Positions 9,255-18,463 of a DNA stretch of 64,000 nucleotides are shown one piece after another. The stretch comes from an uncultured Christensenellaceae bacterium. Lineage in GTDB: Bacteria > Bacillota > Clostridia > Christensenellales > UBA3700. Both the position numbers and the translations under genes were made by a program. Within the stretch, counting starts at the first letter, position 1, and the number at the start of each line of letters is the position of its first letter. The notes below the pieces were generated by a model. That model saw only the letters and a list, made by a program, of their open reading frames with translations. It ran no database searches and had not been told where the DNA came from. The stretch is from positions 124,001 through 188,000 of the forward strand of contig CALWHJ010000001.1 of assembly GCA_944380355.1 (NCBI GenBank), given 5' to 3'.

Positions 9255-9284
9255 ATTATATGCCCCGTTCCAAGTATAAGTCAA
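9255..9284 (-). promoter_or_regulatory. Promoter of the antiporter gene
   Basis: Minus strand -35 TTGACT (9279-9284), 18-bp spacer, -10 TATAAT (9255-9260). A second GTTGACTT lies just downstream of the -10 and may be a regulatory repeat. Confidence 0.7.
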
Positions 9285-9287
9285 CAT

Positions 9288-9653
9288 ATTTTTTCAAAAA
9301 AAATCGACACAGCGTAAATTTTACGTTATGGCATATATTATTTATAATATATATTTTTGAATTTTGAAAATTTTAATTAATCGCGTTTTAAATACTTTCT
9401 AAAATTTCACAAAAAACTTTTGCCGTACCGTATAACAACCTTGATACCGACGGCAAAAAATCGAACGCATAAATTTAAATTTATATTTACAAGAGTGCGA
9501 AAATACGCTTTATTTGCAAGACGCAAACGATAAACGCGATAAATGTATTTAAATCAAATACGTACTTTTATAAGAACGCATCTTTAGGTAAGTACACATT
9601 GCCATAGACAATTGTATCGCAAGAAAAAAAAGTCTCTGAGAAGCTGTTTGGAC
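9288..9653. other. AT-rich spacer without a recognisable gene
   Basis: No convincing coding frame. The only clear structure is an inverted repeat TTTTGCCGT/ACGGCAAAA (about 9419-9456), 9 bp with a loop of roughly 20 bp, with no clean U tail. A small RNA cannot be excluded. Confidence 0.4.
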
Positions 9654-9683
9654 AAAAAAAGAGCGACCTAAAACAGGACGCTC
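9654..9683 (-). terminator. Terminator of the YdbC/PC4-like gene
   Basis: GAGCG-T-CCT pairs with AGG-T-CGCTC (one T-T mismatch) and is followed on the minus strand by seven T residues. Confidence 0.75.
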
Positions 9684-9723
9684 CAATGATTTGTGCGCTT
9701 AACGAAAAAACTGCTCTGATTGA

Positions 9724-9945
9724 TTAAAGGTCCATCGAATTGAGCAAATCTCTCAAATTGACGATTTCTTCCTTGCTCAAAGTAACGCCCTTACCCATCT
9801 TTTCACCGTCGGGAGACCATTCTCTGATATCGTACTTAGCTTCTTTCTGATTCCAGCTTATGAGTTTAATCTCCTTTTTCCAGCCCTTGCTTGACTCGGA
9901 AAGACTGCCGTATGTCTTAACAATGTCGAATTTGAATTCTGCCAT
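9724..9945 (-). CDS. YdbC/PC4-like single-stranded nucleic-acid-binding protein
   Basis: The 73-residue protein matches the bacterial YdbC family, homologues of the eukaryotic coactivator PC4. Typical residues are the N-terminal MAEFKF, SKGWKKEIKLISWN, KYDIREWSP and GKGVTLSKEE. Family members form dimers that bind single-stranded DNA, and possibly RNA, with low sequence specificity. It is a full-length single-gene unit: promoter at 9984-10012, ribosome site AGGAGG before ATG, terminator at 9654-9683. Role in this organism is inferred only from the family. Confidence 0.88.
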   Translation of the reverse strand: MAEFKFDIVKTYGSLSESSKGWKKEIKLISWNQKEAKYDIREWSPDGEKMGKGVTLSKEEIVNLRDLLNSMDL

Positions 9946-9983
9946 TTTGTTCCTCCTGCGAACAATTTTTTCTAACTGAGTTA

Positions 9984-10012
9984 ATTATAACATAATATTT
10001 TTTCAAATTCAA
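9984..10012 (-). promoter_or_regulatory. Promoter of the YdbC/PC4-like gene
   Basis: Minus strand -35 TTGAAT (10007-10012), 17-bp spacer, -10 TATAAT (9984-9989). Confidence 0.75.
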
Positions 10013-10109
10013 TACTTTTTTTAATATTTTAATAATTATTTTTTAATTATTATAATTATTAAATATCATTATATATAAGTATTATACTTTTTTTAGGCGC
10101 ACAGGCGCG

Positions 10110-13100
10110 TTATTTTTGCGCGCCGACTGCTTGCTCTTCGGATTTTTGAGGTTTGAATACGGGCTTCATTCTGAATTCGTATACAATATCTGCCGTCGAG
10201 TTGTGTCTGTACTCAGCTCTCGTGTCGGGTCCGCAGCTGTTGCTTCCCACACCTCTCACGAAGCCGTCTATTCTAACCACGCTCTTGTCGCTCTCTGACA
10301 GCTCGAAATCGTGCTTAGCTTGAGCTATAGCTTTATCGGTATAGCGGTTTGCGTTGAAGTTGAAAGCTTCCGAGATTGCCACAAACTCAAGTCCGTCCCC
10401 CTCTTTATCTGTTATTTTTGCCCATCTTACGTCACAGCGGTTGCCGTTGTCCTGAGGTTTGATATAATGCTCGAACATACCGTCCGTATCCGTCTTATAA
10501 ATGCCCATAATCGCGTGAGCGGACATATCCGAATAGTTTTCCTTATCTCCCCTTCCGTAATACTCTATACGGTTGAATTGCGCGGGCAATTCGAGATTGA
10601 GTCCGAATTTGGGAATATCTACCGCCTTTATCTTTTCAAGGCAGGGCTTAACGTCTATTTCGCCGTTGTCGTATACTCTGTATTCTGTATATACGTTGAA
10701 CAGGTGCTTTGAGTTGCCGACAAGCTTCTCTTCCGTGCTAATCAAAGCGCAGTTTGAATTTTTCTTGTATTCGAAGCTGACGAGTTCGGTCTTTATATCG
10801 TCAAGTCCGAGCTTTTTCCAGCCCTTGACCACATACATATAGTTGTCAATAGGCGCTCTGTATACGTTGGGCACGAATACCTGTGCGCTCTTATCCGTAC
10901 TCAGGAATTCTCTCTCACCCACTACGTAACTGCTTATTTTGCCTTTTTGCATATCGAAGATAACTTTGGCTTTGTTGGTAATGACCTTCAAAAATCCGTT
11001 TTCTTCCAGACAGACTATATCCTTACCTTCGGGTTTTTCGCCTTTCTTTATAAATTTGCAAAGAGAAATCTGCTCTTTTGCTATAACCTTTTTGCTCTTC
11101 TTATCCGTGTAAACAAAGTTGATATAACAGTCTTTGGTAGTATCGAGCGCAGGATGTTTTATAGTCACTTCACAGCTGTCCATAGGAAGAATTTCATTCT
11201 CTATCTTACCTTCCGTGATTATTTCTCCGCTTCTCACATACTGCCACTTTATATCGAGATATGAAGTGGACAAAAATCTGTTGGTGTTGCGCAAAAGATA
11301 CTTGTTGTTTGAGATATAATCTGCTCTTACGGGACGGTATACCGCCTGCATATTGTATGCGCTGGGAGAGGGAGTGCGGTCGGGATATACCAGACCGTCC
11401 ACGCAGAAGTTGGAATCGTGCGCGTATTCGCCGTTATCCCCTCCGTAAAGATATCCTTTCTTTGTCTTTACGGCGTGGTCAGCCCACTCCCATATACATC
11501 CGCCCAAAGCGGTGGGAGTTTTGTCAAAAAGCTTCATATACAAGTCAAGCGAGCCGGGACCTACACCCATAGAATGAGCGTATTCGCACTGGAAGTAAGG
11601 CGCACGGTAAAATTTCTTGGGAGCCTTACCCTCGACGTACTTCTCGTAAAATTCTGTCGAAGCGTACATTTGCGACACTACGTCGTAATTAAATCTCGGT
11701 CCTCTGCAAACACCCTCATAGTGTATAGGCGTACCCTTGTCAAGCTCTTTAAGACGCGCATAGCAGTAGTCCTGATTCTTCCAACCTCCCGACTCGTTGC
11801 CGAGCGACCACATAGTTACGCAGGCATTGTTCTTGTCGCGCATATACATTCTGTAAACTCTGTCCCAGAAATGATTGCGCCACTTTTTATTGTTGGATAT
11901 CAGATTGGGTCTGGGAAGCGGGAAATACGTCGCATAACAGCCGTGAGTTTCAATATCCGCTTCGTCGATAATATAAAGTCCGAGATGGTTGGCAATCTTG
12001 ATAAAAACGGGGTCGGGAGGATAGTGCGAGGTACGCACTGCGTTTACGTTAAGCTGCTTCATAAGCTTGGCTTCGTCAAGAAGTTCTTCCGCCGTAACCG
12101 TATAGCCGTTGCTCTCGTGCGTATCGTGATGGTTTACGCCCTTTATCTTGATAGGCTTGTCATTGAAAAGGAAAACGCAGTTTTTGATGGCAATCTCTTT
12201 TATACCGACTTCCTGTCTGATACTCTGCACGATTTTGCCGTCTTTTACAATTTCTATATAAGCGGTGTATAAATTGGGTATCTCTGCACTCCACAGTTTT
12301 GGCTGAGAAAGAGTAAATTCAGTTTTATCTCCCTCCTTGATACCGATCTGCTTTTTGCCGTCATACAGCGTAACGCATAATTTTGCACCGTCGCTCAGCA
12401 CGCTTTCGGCGTCTACGCTAACACTGTAATTCTCTTTATCCTTACGTTTTACGCTTACGCGGTAATCCCATACGTAATCTTCATTGTACGATGTAACGTA
12501 AACGTCTCTGAATATGCCGTTGTTTCTGAACATATCCTGACATTCGAGATAAGTACCGTTGCACCATTTGTAGACAAGCACGACTATTTCGTTTTTACCG
12601 TCTTCGGCAAGGTACTCTGTAATATCGAATTCGTGAGTATTGTGACTTCCCTCTCCATAACCTACATAATAACCGTTGACGTAAAGCTGAACGCAAGAAC
12701 TTACTCCCAGAAAAGTTATGATATTGCGAGCAGATTTTTTGAGAGTAAAGGTTTTGCGGTACACTCCTACGCTGTTGTGTACTTCGACGGTTTTCTGTCC
12801 GTTGTCCGTCCTGAAATTTTTGCCGTAAATTCCAGTATCCGCAGGCACGTAAGGACGGGTATTGAGGTCAAACATATATCTGGTATTGATATAAAAAGGC
12901 TTTTCGTATCCCTGAAATTGCCAGCATCCGGGGACTTTAACACTGTCGAATTTAACCGACTCGGTATCAAGCTCGAGCGGCATATCGCTTATTTTCTCAT
13001 AAAAAGCAAAATCCCATTTTCCGTTGAGAACTTTGAGCAGAGAAGACTCGTATCTTTCGTCGAGGTATGTAGTCTTATCCAAAGAAGCTCTGTCTTTGAA

Positions 13101-13187
13101 AGGAACGAAATAAGACCTAGGGGGCAAAGCGTTGTCTTCGTAACAATTAAAATCGTTGAAAAAATCGTTGGAAAGATTGTAAATCAT
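10110..13187 (-). CDS. lacZ: Beta-galactosidase, glycoside hydrolase family 2 (LacZ type)
   Basis: At 1025 residues this has LacZ length and the five-domain GH2 order: N-terminal sugar-binding domain, Ig-like domain, TIM barrel, second Ig-like domain and C-terminal Bgal_small domain. The acid/base Glu lies in MWSLGNESGG (about residue 464) and the nucleophile Glu in FQCEYAHSMG (about 534). HHDTHESNG and RTSHYPPDP are further active-site motifs. Between GIYGKN and VYRKTF there is an insertion of roughly 15-20 residues compared with a typical LacZ. No signal peptide, so cytoplasmic. It has its own promoter (13214-13242) and stands alone, without permease or regulator beside it. Activity on other beta-galactosides is possible. 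Confidence 0.93.
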   Translation of the reverse strand: MIYNLSNDFFNDFNCYEDNALPPRSYFVPFKDRASLDKTTYLDERYESSLLKVLNGKWDFAFYEKISDMPLELDTESVKFDSVKVPGCWQFQGYEKPFYINTRYMFDLNTRPYVPADTGIYGKNFRTDNGQKTVEVHNSVGVYRKTFTLKKSARNIITFLGVSSCVQLYVNGYYVGYGEGSHNTHEFDITEYLAEDGKNEIVVLVYKWCNGTYLECQDMFRNNGIFRDVYVTSYNEDYVWDYRVSVKRKDKENYSVSVDAESVLSDGAKLCVTLYDGKKQIGIKEGDKTEFTLSQPKLWSAEIPNLYTAYIEIVKDGKIVQSIRQEVGIKEIAIKNCVFLFNDKPIKIKGVNHHDTHESNGYTVTAEELLDEAKLMKQLNVNAVRTSHYPPDPVFIKIANHLGLYIIDEADIETHGCYATYFPLPRPNLISNNKKWRNHFWDRVYRMYMRDKNNACVTMWSLGNESGGWKNQDYCYARLKELDKGTPIHYEGVCRGPRFNYDVVSQMYASTEFYEKYVEGKAPKKFYRAPYFQCEYAHSMGVGPGSLDLYMKLFDKTPTALGGCIWEWADHAVKTKKGYLYGGDNGEYAHDSNFCVDGLVYPDRTPSPSAYNMQAVYRPVRADYISNNKYLLRNTNRFLSTSYLDIKWQYVRSGEIITEGKIENEILPMDSCEVTIKHPALDTTKDCYINFVYTDKKSKKVIAKEQISLCKFIKKGEKPEGKDIVCLEENGFLKVITNKAKVIFDMQKGKISSYVVGEREFLSTDKSAQVFVPNVYRAPIDNYMYVVKGWKKLGLDDIKTELVSFEYKKNSNCALISTEEKLVGNSKHLFNVYTEYRVYDNGEIDVKPCLEKIKAVDIPKFGLNLELPAQFNRIEYYGRGDKENYSDMSAHAIMGIYKTDTDGMFEHYIKPQDNGNRCDVRWAKITDKEGDGLEFVAISEAFNFNANRYTDKAIAQAKHDFELSESDKSVVRIDGFVRGVGSNSCGPDTRAEYRHNSTADIVYEFRMKPVFKPQKSEEQAVGAQK

Positions 13188-13213
13188 ATTTTTCTCCCAA
13201 AAGGTTTTTTATT

Positions 13214-13242
13214 ATTATAACATTAATAATATAAGTAAGCAA
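13214..13242 (-). promoter_or_regulatory. Promoter of the beta-galactosidase gene
   Basis: Minus strand -35 TTGCTT (13237-13242), 17-bp spacer, -10 TATAAT (13214-13219); ribosome site GGGAG before the ATG at 13187. Confidence 0.7.
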
Positions 13243-13279
13243 TATCAAAATTCAATTTATTCCGCCGATTTGACGATTT

Positions 13280-13657
13280 TTATCTCCAGACGGCGCAGAA
13301 AGGGAAAAAAGCCAGACGGCATATTTTAAACCACTGTCCCGCCAAAGGAAAGCCTACCAGCGTAGCGCAGGACACCAGCGCATTGACAAGGCACAGCGTG
13401 CCTATTATCCACCCGAAAGTCAAGAGCCACAAAAACGTCGCTATCGGACGGTTAAAAATAAGTACCACGTCTTTTCCGAAAGGCTTATAAGTCAGCCAAC
13501 CTATTCTGAAGCATTGCAAAGACAGCGGAAAGCCTATCACCGAAAACATAAGCGCAAGCCCTATGACAAGCCAAATACCCGCAATAAAAATACCTCCGAA
13601 TACTCTCCAGTAAAAATTGCCCGCTATCCTCAGCGATTTTTTGATAAGCCACGTCAT
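13280..13657 (-). CDS. YccF-like inner membrane protein
   Basis: The 125-residue protein is an integral membrane protein with two internal repeats of the YccF domain: IGFPLSLQCFRIGWLTYKPF and VGFPLAGQWFKICRLAFFPF, each following long hydrophobic helices. The family has no established biochemical role. The gene lacks an obvious ribosome site, and its relation to the downstream beta-galactosidase is unclear: a promoter sits between them, so separate expression is likely. Confidence 0.8.
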   Translation of the reverse strand: MTWLIKKSLRIAGNFYWRVFGGIFIAGIWLVIGLALMFSVIGFPLSLQCFRIGWLTYKPFGKDVVLIFNRPIATFLWLLTFGWIIGTLCLVNALVSCATLVGFPLAGQWFKICRLAFFPFCAVWR

Positions 13658-13805
13658 AAGAATAGTATGCGATAAGATAGTTTTTTTATATGCGCATACT
13701 TCCCGGGCTAACGGTTTTTAAGAATACTTTGACCGTGCAAAAAGATTAAGACTATAAATCTGAATTGCATCCGATTAAGCTAATAATGCTTAAATTTTAC
13801 CTTAT

Positions 13806-13833
13806 AAAAAAGACTTGCCGCGGCAAGTCTTTA
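13806..13833 (-). terminator. Terminator after the C_GCAxxG_C_C gene
   Basis: A perfect 24-base palindrome (AAAGACTTGCCG with CGGCAAGTCTTT) followed on the minus strand by TTT, 20 bp after the stop at 13854. Confidence 0.8.
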
Positions 13834-13853
13834 AGATAATTGAATTGGTTTTC

Positions 13854-14306
13854 TCAGATTTTAAGGTAATCCGTCAGTATGTCCACGCTGTCGGTGACGA
13901 ATTTTACGCAAGGTCTTACCTTGTAATACTCGTCGTCCCTTATCTGAGGCTCGTAGTCTGATGTCAGATTTTTGACGTTTTTCAAAAGCTGAGCACAATT
14001 TTCGCTGCCGTTTCGCTCTTGAAAGAGTTTTACAAGTTCCTGAATTTGTCGGTATATGTTTGCTTTGTCCTTGTGAGGGTCGGCGTCGTGCGGGCAATAT
14101 AATCCCAACACTATTGCGAATGCGCTCACTGCTCCGCAAATATTTCTCGTCCTACCGAAACCGCCTCCGAAACCTACCGATACGGCAAGCAGTTTTTCTC
14201 TGTCAAGCCCAAGTATGTCTTCAAACGCAAGTACTACCGACTGACAACAATTGTAACCCTTTTTAAAATTGTCGTAAGCGAGTCTTATTCTCTCTGCCTT
14301 ATCCAT
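13854..14306 (-). CDS. C_GCAxxG_C_C family redox protein
   Basis: The 150-residue protein carries the defining cysteines of this small family: GYNCCQSVV near residue 18, RNICGAVSAFA near residue 57 (the GCAxxG-like segment, here CGAVSA) and a late RPCVKFV near residue 132. The glycine-rich GFGGGFGRTRN precedes the second motif. Members are thought to bind a redox-active disulfide or metal cluster, and some sit near oxidoreductases, but no function is proven. Ribosome site AGAGGTG precedes the ATG, and a terminator follows. Monocistronic. Confidence 0.85.
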   Translation of the reverse strand: MDKAERIRLAYDNFKKGYNCCQSVVLAFEDILGLDREKLLAVSVGFGGGFGRTRNICGAVSAFAIVLGLYCPHDADPHKDKANIYRQIQELVKLFQERNGSENCAQLLKNVKNLTSDYEPQIRDDEYYKVRPCVKFVTDSVDILTDYLKI

Positions 14307-14430
14307 AAAATCACCTCTATGTCAGTATATCACCGCTCAAAGTCTTTGTCTACCTAATACGTCGATATGGACTAAATCAAAGTATCCTAAAATCAACGGC
14401 TTATACAATAATTTATACAATAATTCAAAC

Positions 14431-14462
14431 AAAAAAATATATGCCGTCTCTCGACGGCATAT
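14431..14462 (-). terminator. Terminator of the arginine-HU operon
   Basis: ATATGCCGTC pairs with GACGGCATAT (14439-14448 with 14453-14462), followed on the minus strand by seven T residues. No clear terminator was seen between here and the promoter at 23,484-23,512. Confidence 0.85.
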
Positions 14463-14485
14463 AAATTCAATTTTAAAGTCTTGCC

Positions 14486-14755
14486 TTACAAGCTGTCCTT
14501 GTTAGACTTCGATGCCTTAAAGTTGATAACTTTAGACTCGGGAATGTCAATCTTTGCACCGGTAGCGGGGTTGATACCCTGACGAGCGGCACGCGTCTTA
14601 ACTTCGAAAGTACCGAATCCAAGCAAAGCAACTTTGTCGCCTGCTTTCATAGCATCCATAATTGCTTCAATCATAGCGTCGCAGCACTTTGCAGCGTCTG
14701 CTTTGGAGCAGCCGGACTTTTCAGCCATAGCATCAATGAGTTGTGTTTTGTTCAT
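14486..14755 (-). CDS. hup: DNA-binding protein HU
   Basis: A 89-residue histone-like protein that dimerises and bends DNA. It has typical features: MNKTQLIDAMAEKSG at the start, GDKVALLGFGTFEVK in the beta body and RQGINPATGAKIDIPESK in the DNA-binding arm with the intercalating proline (NPATG). Its ATG overlaps the TGA stop of the GNAT gene (ATGA), and ribosome site AAGGAGAG lies in that gene's last codons, so translation is coupled. It thus forms the last gene of the arginine operon, an unusual place for HU. An internal promoter within the GNAT gene is possible but not evident. Confidence 0.95.
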   Translation of the reverse strand: MNKTQLIDAMAEKSGCSKADAAKCCDAMIEAIMDAMKAGDKVALLGFGTFEVKTRAARQGINPATGAKIDIPESKVINFKASKSNKDSL

Positions 14756-15483
14756 AATTTTCTCTCCTTATCTCGTATATAAAATATACGTTTTTTATCA
14801 CAATGAATACCGTAGTAACCTTCAGCCAACATTCTTCTTTGAGTAGCTATGTCCGAATTGCTGACTTCCCGCTCTACATCTACGATTATATCATATTTTG
14901 AGGGGCTTTGCAATATCAATTTTGAAAAATTTTCCATATTTTGTAAATTTGTATTTTCTGCCCTTCTCAACAGGTATCCGAAATCGTACACTCCGCCCAT
15001 AGAATATAGGCCTCTCAGCTCAAATCCGCGCGAAAAAAAGGTGTTCATACTCGCCGCATTGCAAATCTGTACGACACCGCAGATATTTATGTTTTTTCGG
15101 CTTGCTTCGACACATATTTTGTCCATAAGAAAACCGGCAATCCCCTGACCTCTGTAATCCTCGTCAACCATAAGTCCGGAGCTTTCGTATGCCCTGTCAA
15201 GACCTATATCGCAGCTAGAGTTGATTATGTCGGCAATCTGCTTTGCGTACTCCTCGTCGTAGTCTATGGCAAAAGTAGCAATTAGTTTCTGACCGTCAAA
15301 AAGCCCGAGAAAATATCCCTTGTCGAGCACTTCGGCAAGTTCACTGTCCTTATAAGGATAAAAGAACTCTATCCTGTCGAGTTTTTCTCTCTGTCTGTCG
15401 AGAAAATCCTTGACAAGTGTAAAGTCCTCTTTTTCCATTTGATAAAGATTGTAATTCTTAAATGTGCTTTGCTTTGAGTACAT
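14752..15483 (-). CDS. GNAT-family N-acetyltransferase
   Basis: An acetyl-CoA-dependent acyltransferase of about 243 residues. The acetyl-CoA site motif is visible as SGLMVDEDYRGQGIAGFLMD (about residues 102-121), with the R/Q-x-x-G-x-G/A pattern. The N-terminus YNLYQMEKEDF looks like the first strand of the fold, which supports the ATG at 15,483 although it overlaps the end of argF by 26 nt; an internal ATG at 15,438 would remove that strand. A C-terminal extension of about 60 residues is unassigned. Its place in the arginine operon invites the idea of an acetyl-transfer role there, but ArgJ already supplies N-acetylglutamate and the family is very broad. Substrate unknown. Confidence 0.8.
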   Translation of the reverse strand: MYSKQSTFKNYNLYQMEKEDFTLVKDFLDRQREKLDRIEFFYPYKDSELAEVLDKGYFLGLFDGQKLIATFAIDYDEEYAKQIADIINSSCDIGLDRAYESSGLMVDEDYRGQGIAGFLMDKICVEASRKNINICGVVQICNAASMNTFFSRGFELRGLYSMGGVYDFGYLLRRAENTNLQNMENFSKLILQSPSKYDIIVDVEREVSNSDIATQRRMLAEGYYGIHCDKKRIFYIRDKERKL

Positions 15484-16390
15484 CTTTGTCCGCCATAAGC
15501 TTAACCATTACGGCTTTTTGAGCGTGCAAACGGTTTTCCGCTTCGTCGAAAATTTCGGGGTGAGCTTCTATCACTTCGACAGTAATCTCCTCGCCTCTGT
15601 GCGCGGGCAGACAATGCAATACCATAGCGTCTTTCTTTGCTACGCTCATAGTCTCGGCATTTACCTGATAGCCCTTGAACGCTTGCTTTCTCTTCTCAGC
15701 TTCGCCTTCCTGACCCATAGATGCCCATACGTCGGTATATATGACGTCTGCGTCCTTGCAGGCTTTCATTACGTCGGGAGTAATAGTAAACTTATCGCCG
15801 TATTTCTCTGCAAATTTCATTACGGTTGCGTCGGGTCTGTAATCGTAGGGACAAGCGATAGCAACCTGCATACCGACTTTAAGACAGCCTACGATAAGCG
15901 AGTTTGCCATATTGTTGCCGTCGCCTACGAAAGTGAGCTTGAGATTGTCGAATTCTCCCTTATATTCCCTTATGGTCATAAGGTCGGCAAGTACCTGACA
16001 AGGATGCGCAAAATCGGTAAGTCCGTTGATGATAGGAATAGAGCCGTATTTTGCCAAATCTTCGACTTCCTGCTGGGCAAAAGTACGAATCATAATGCCG
16101 TCAAGATATCTCGAAAGCACCCTTGCCGTATCTTCGATAGGCTCTCCTCTGCCTATCTGCAAATCTCTGGGGCTGAGGAAAAGTGCCTGTCCTCCGAGCT
16201 GATACATTCCCGTCTCGAAAGAAACTCTCGTACGCGTAGAGGATTTCTGGAAAATCATACCCAGACTTTTTCCCTCGAGATACTTGTGCTCTATGCCGTT
16301 TTTCTTCTCGTATTTAAGTTGGTCGGCAAGATTGAGAATATCGAGGATTTCGCTTTCTTTTAGGTCAAGTAATTTAAGTAAATGTTTCAT
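15458..16390 (-). CDS. argF: Ornithine carbamoyltransferase
   Basis: This enzyme condenses carbamoyl phosphate with ornithine to citrulline, the sixth step of arginine synthesis. At 310 residues it has the usual length. The carbamoyl-phosphate loop SSTRTRVSFE (about residue 50), the HPCQ motif and the ornithine loop HCLPAHRGEE are all intact. Start at ATG 16,390 after GGAGAACGAT. It follows argD by 17 bp in the arg operon. Arrangement with biosynthetic genes favours an anabolic over a catabolic (arcB) role. Confidence 0.96.
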   Translation of the reverse strand: MKHLLKLLDLKESEILDILNLADQLKYEKKNGIEHKYLEGKSLGMIFQKSSTRTRVSFETGMYQLGGQALFLSPRDLQIGRGEPIEDTARVLSRYLDGIMIRTFAQQEVEDLAKYGSIPIINGLTDFAHPCQVLADLMTIREYKGEFDNLKLTFVGDGNNMANSLIVGCLKVGMQVAIACPYDYRPDATVMKFAEKYGDKFTITPDVMKACKDADVIYTDVWASMGQEGEAEKRKQAFKGYQVNAETMSVAKKDAMVLHCLPAHRGEEITVEVIEAHPEIFDEAENRLHAQKAVMVKLMADKDVLKAKHI

Positions 16391-16407
16391 ATCGTTCTCC
16401 GTTTTGA

Positions 16408-17574
16408 TTATGCGAGCAAGGTCGAGAGAATACTCATAGCCTTGTCAATATCGTTGTATGTAATAGTAAGAGGGGGCAAAAGTCTTACTTTATCCTTTGC
16501 GGTAAGCATAATTATCCCTTTTTTAATTCCCTCTTTCACGACGTCGGACGCAGTCTTTGATTTTAGCTTGAGACCTATCATAAGCCCCAGACCGCTGACG
16601 CTTTCCACTTCGGGAAGCTGTGCGAGTTTTTCTCTGAAGTAGTTTGCCTTTTCCTCTACCTCTTTCAAAAACTCGTCATTCATCGCATCTACGACGTAAT
16701 TTGCACCCGCGCATACGATAGGGTTACCTCCGAACGTTGTACCGTGCATAGAATACCCGAGTACTCCCGAACACTTCTCGTCAGCGAGTACCGCGCCTAT
16801 AGGCAAACCGCCGCCCAGACCTTTTGCAAGAGTTGTGACGTCGGGCTTTATTCCGTAATGCATACTTGCGAGAAGCTTACCCGTTCTGCCCATACCCGTT
16901 TGCACTTCGTCTACTATGAGCAACAAGTCTTTTTCGTCGCAAAGCGCTCTGAGTTGTTCTACGAATTGTTTGTCAAGCGCGATTACTCCGCCCTCGCCTT
17001 GTACCATCTCTGCCATTATCGCGCATACGCTGTCGTCCAAAAGAGCTTTTACGCTGTCGATATCGTTTGCCTTCGCGTGCAAAAATCCTTCGGTAAAGGG
17101 AAAGAAGTAATTATGGAAAACTTCCTGTCCCGTAGCGGCAAGCGTAGTAACCGTCCTGCCGTGGAAGGAGTTGACGAGAGTAATTATTTTATCTCTTCCG
17201 TTGCCGTATTTGTCAAAAGAATACTTACGTGCTATCTTTATCGCGCCTTCGTTTGCCTCTGCACCCGAGTTGCAGAAAAATACCTTGTCGTATCCCGTAC
17301 GCTTGCACAGTTTTTCCGCAAGTATCGCGCAAGGCTGCGAATAATACAGATTGCTAGTGTGATTGAGCTTGCATACCTGCTGCGTAACGCTGTCCACCCA
17401 GCCCATATCGCAAAAGCCCAGGCTGTTTACGCCTATACCCGACGAGAGGTCGAGATATTCCTTGCCGTCTACGTCATAGCAGTAACAACCCATTCCCTCT
17501 ACGATTTCGAGGTCATAACGGTTGTAACTGTTCATAACGTATTTTTTATCTATATCCTTTACGCTCTTTGCCAT
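16408..17574 (-). CDS. argD: Acetylornithine aminotransferase
   Basis: A PLP-dependent class III aminotransferase that turns N-acetylglutamate semialdehyde and glutamate into N-acetylornithine. At 388 residues it has the family length. The PLP lysine lies in TTLAKGLGGGLPIGA, with CNSGAEANEGAIK and the LLIVDEVQTGMGRTG strand carrying the Asp that contacts the pyridine nitrogen. The ATG at 17,574 follows the argB stop by 7 bp, with GAGGTAACT as ribosome site. Fourth enzyme of the cyclic acetyl pathway. Confidence 0.96.
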   Translation of the reverse strand: MAKSVKDIDKKYVMNSYNRYDLEIVEGMGCYCYDVDGKEYLDLSSGIGVNSLGFCDMGWVDSVTQQVCKLNHTSNLYYSQPCAILAEKLCKRTGYDKVFFCNSGAEANEGAIKIARKYSFDKYGNGRDKIITLVNSFHGRTVTTLAATGQEVFHNYFFPFTEGFLHAKANDIDSVKALLDDSVCAIMAEMVQGEGGVIALDKQFVEQLRALCDEKDLLLIVDEVQTGMGRTGKLLASMHYGIKPDVTTLAKGLGGGLPIGAVLADEKCSGVLGYSMHGTTFGGNPIVCAGANYVVDAMNDEFLKEVEEKANYFREKLAQLPEVESVSGLGLMIGLKLKSKTASDVVKEGIKKGIIMLTAKDKVRLLPPLTITYNDIDKAMSILSTLLA

Positions 17575-17581
17575 AGTTACC

Positions 17582-18445
17582 TCATTTGATAAGAGTACCT
17601 ATACCCTTATCGGTAAGCATATCCATTATTATGGAATGTTTGATTCTGCCGTCGATGATTACCGCCTGCTGTACTCCTCTTCTTACAGCTTCTACCACGC
17701 AGTCTATTTTGGGAATCATACCGCCGCTGATTATGCCTTTCTTTTTAAGCTTAGGCACTTCGCTTACTTTGATTTCGCTGATAAGAGTGCTTTCGTCGTC
17801 CTTATCCATCAAAAGTCCTCTGATATCCGTCATCAGCACAAGGTTTTCTGCGTGCAAAGCAGCCGCTATCGAAGCTGCCGCCGTATCGGCGTTGATATTG
17901 TAAATCTTGCCGTCTTCTCCGCTCGCAACCGTTGCAATAACGGGTATATAATCGTTTTCGAGAGTTACGAGTATAGGGTCGACGTCGATGCTTACTATTT
18001 CTCCTACGTTGCCCAAATCGACTTCGCTCTCTTTCTTGCAAGCGGTGATTATGTTGCCGTCGATACCGCAAAAGCCTACCGACTTTCCGCCTACTTTGGA
18101 TATGAGTTTGACGAGGTCCTTGTTTACCTTGCCGGCAAGCACCATTTGCACGATTTCCGCGGTTTCGTCATCGGTATATCTCAATCCGTTGACGAATTTG
18201 CTCTCCTTGCCCACTCTCTTGAGCATATCGCTTATCTCAGGACCGCCGCCGTGTACAAGCACGACTTTTACGCCTACGAGGCTCAAAAGCACGATATCGT
18301 TCATTACCGCTTTTTTGAGTTCGTCGTTGAGCATAGCGTTTCCGCCGTATTTGACTACGATTATCTTATCGTTGTATTTCTGTATGTAAGGCAATGCTCC
18401 CGCGAGGAGTTCCGCCTCTTTTATGAGTTCTTGTTCGTCCAACAT
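17582..18445 (-). CDS. argB: Acetylglutamate kinase
   Basis: Phosphorylates N-acetylglutamate with ATP, usually the feedback-controlled step in organisms with ArgJ. At 287 residues it has family length. KYGGNAM (about residue 33) and VLVHGGGPEISDML (about 63) are the nucleotide and substrate loops, and INADTAAASIA is the conserved late motif. The C-terminal helix region GGMIPKIDC is normal. It lies between argJ and argD, with ribosome site AAAAGGAGATATA. Confidence 0.96.
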   Translation of the reverse strand: MLDEQELIKEAELLAGALPYIQKYNDKIIVVKYGGNAMLNDELKKAVMNDIVLLSLVGVKVVLVHGGGPEISDMLKRVGKESKFVNGLRYTDDETAEIVQMVLAGKVNKDLVKLISKVGGKSVGFCGIDGNIITACKKESEVDLGNVGEIVSIDVDPILVTLENDYIPVIATVASGEDGKIYNINADTAAASIAAALHAENLVLMTDIRGLLMDKDDESTLISEIKVSEVPKLKKKGIISGGMIPKIDCVVEAVRRGVQQAVIIDGRIKHSIIMDMLTDKGIGTLIK

Positions 18446-18463
18446 ATCCTATATCTCCTTTTA

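Noticed and set aside
10095-10135. GGCGCG/CGCGCC inverted repeat at the end of the beta-galactosidase gene
   Set aside because: Partly within codons and followed by A rather than T on the coding strand; not a convincing terminator.
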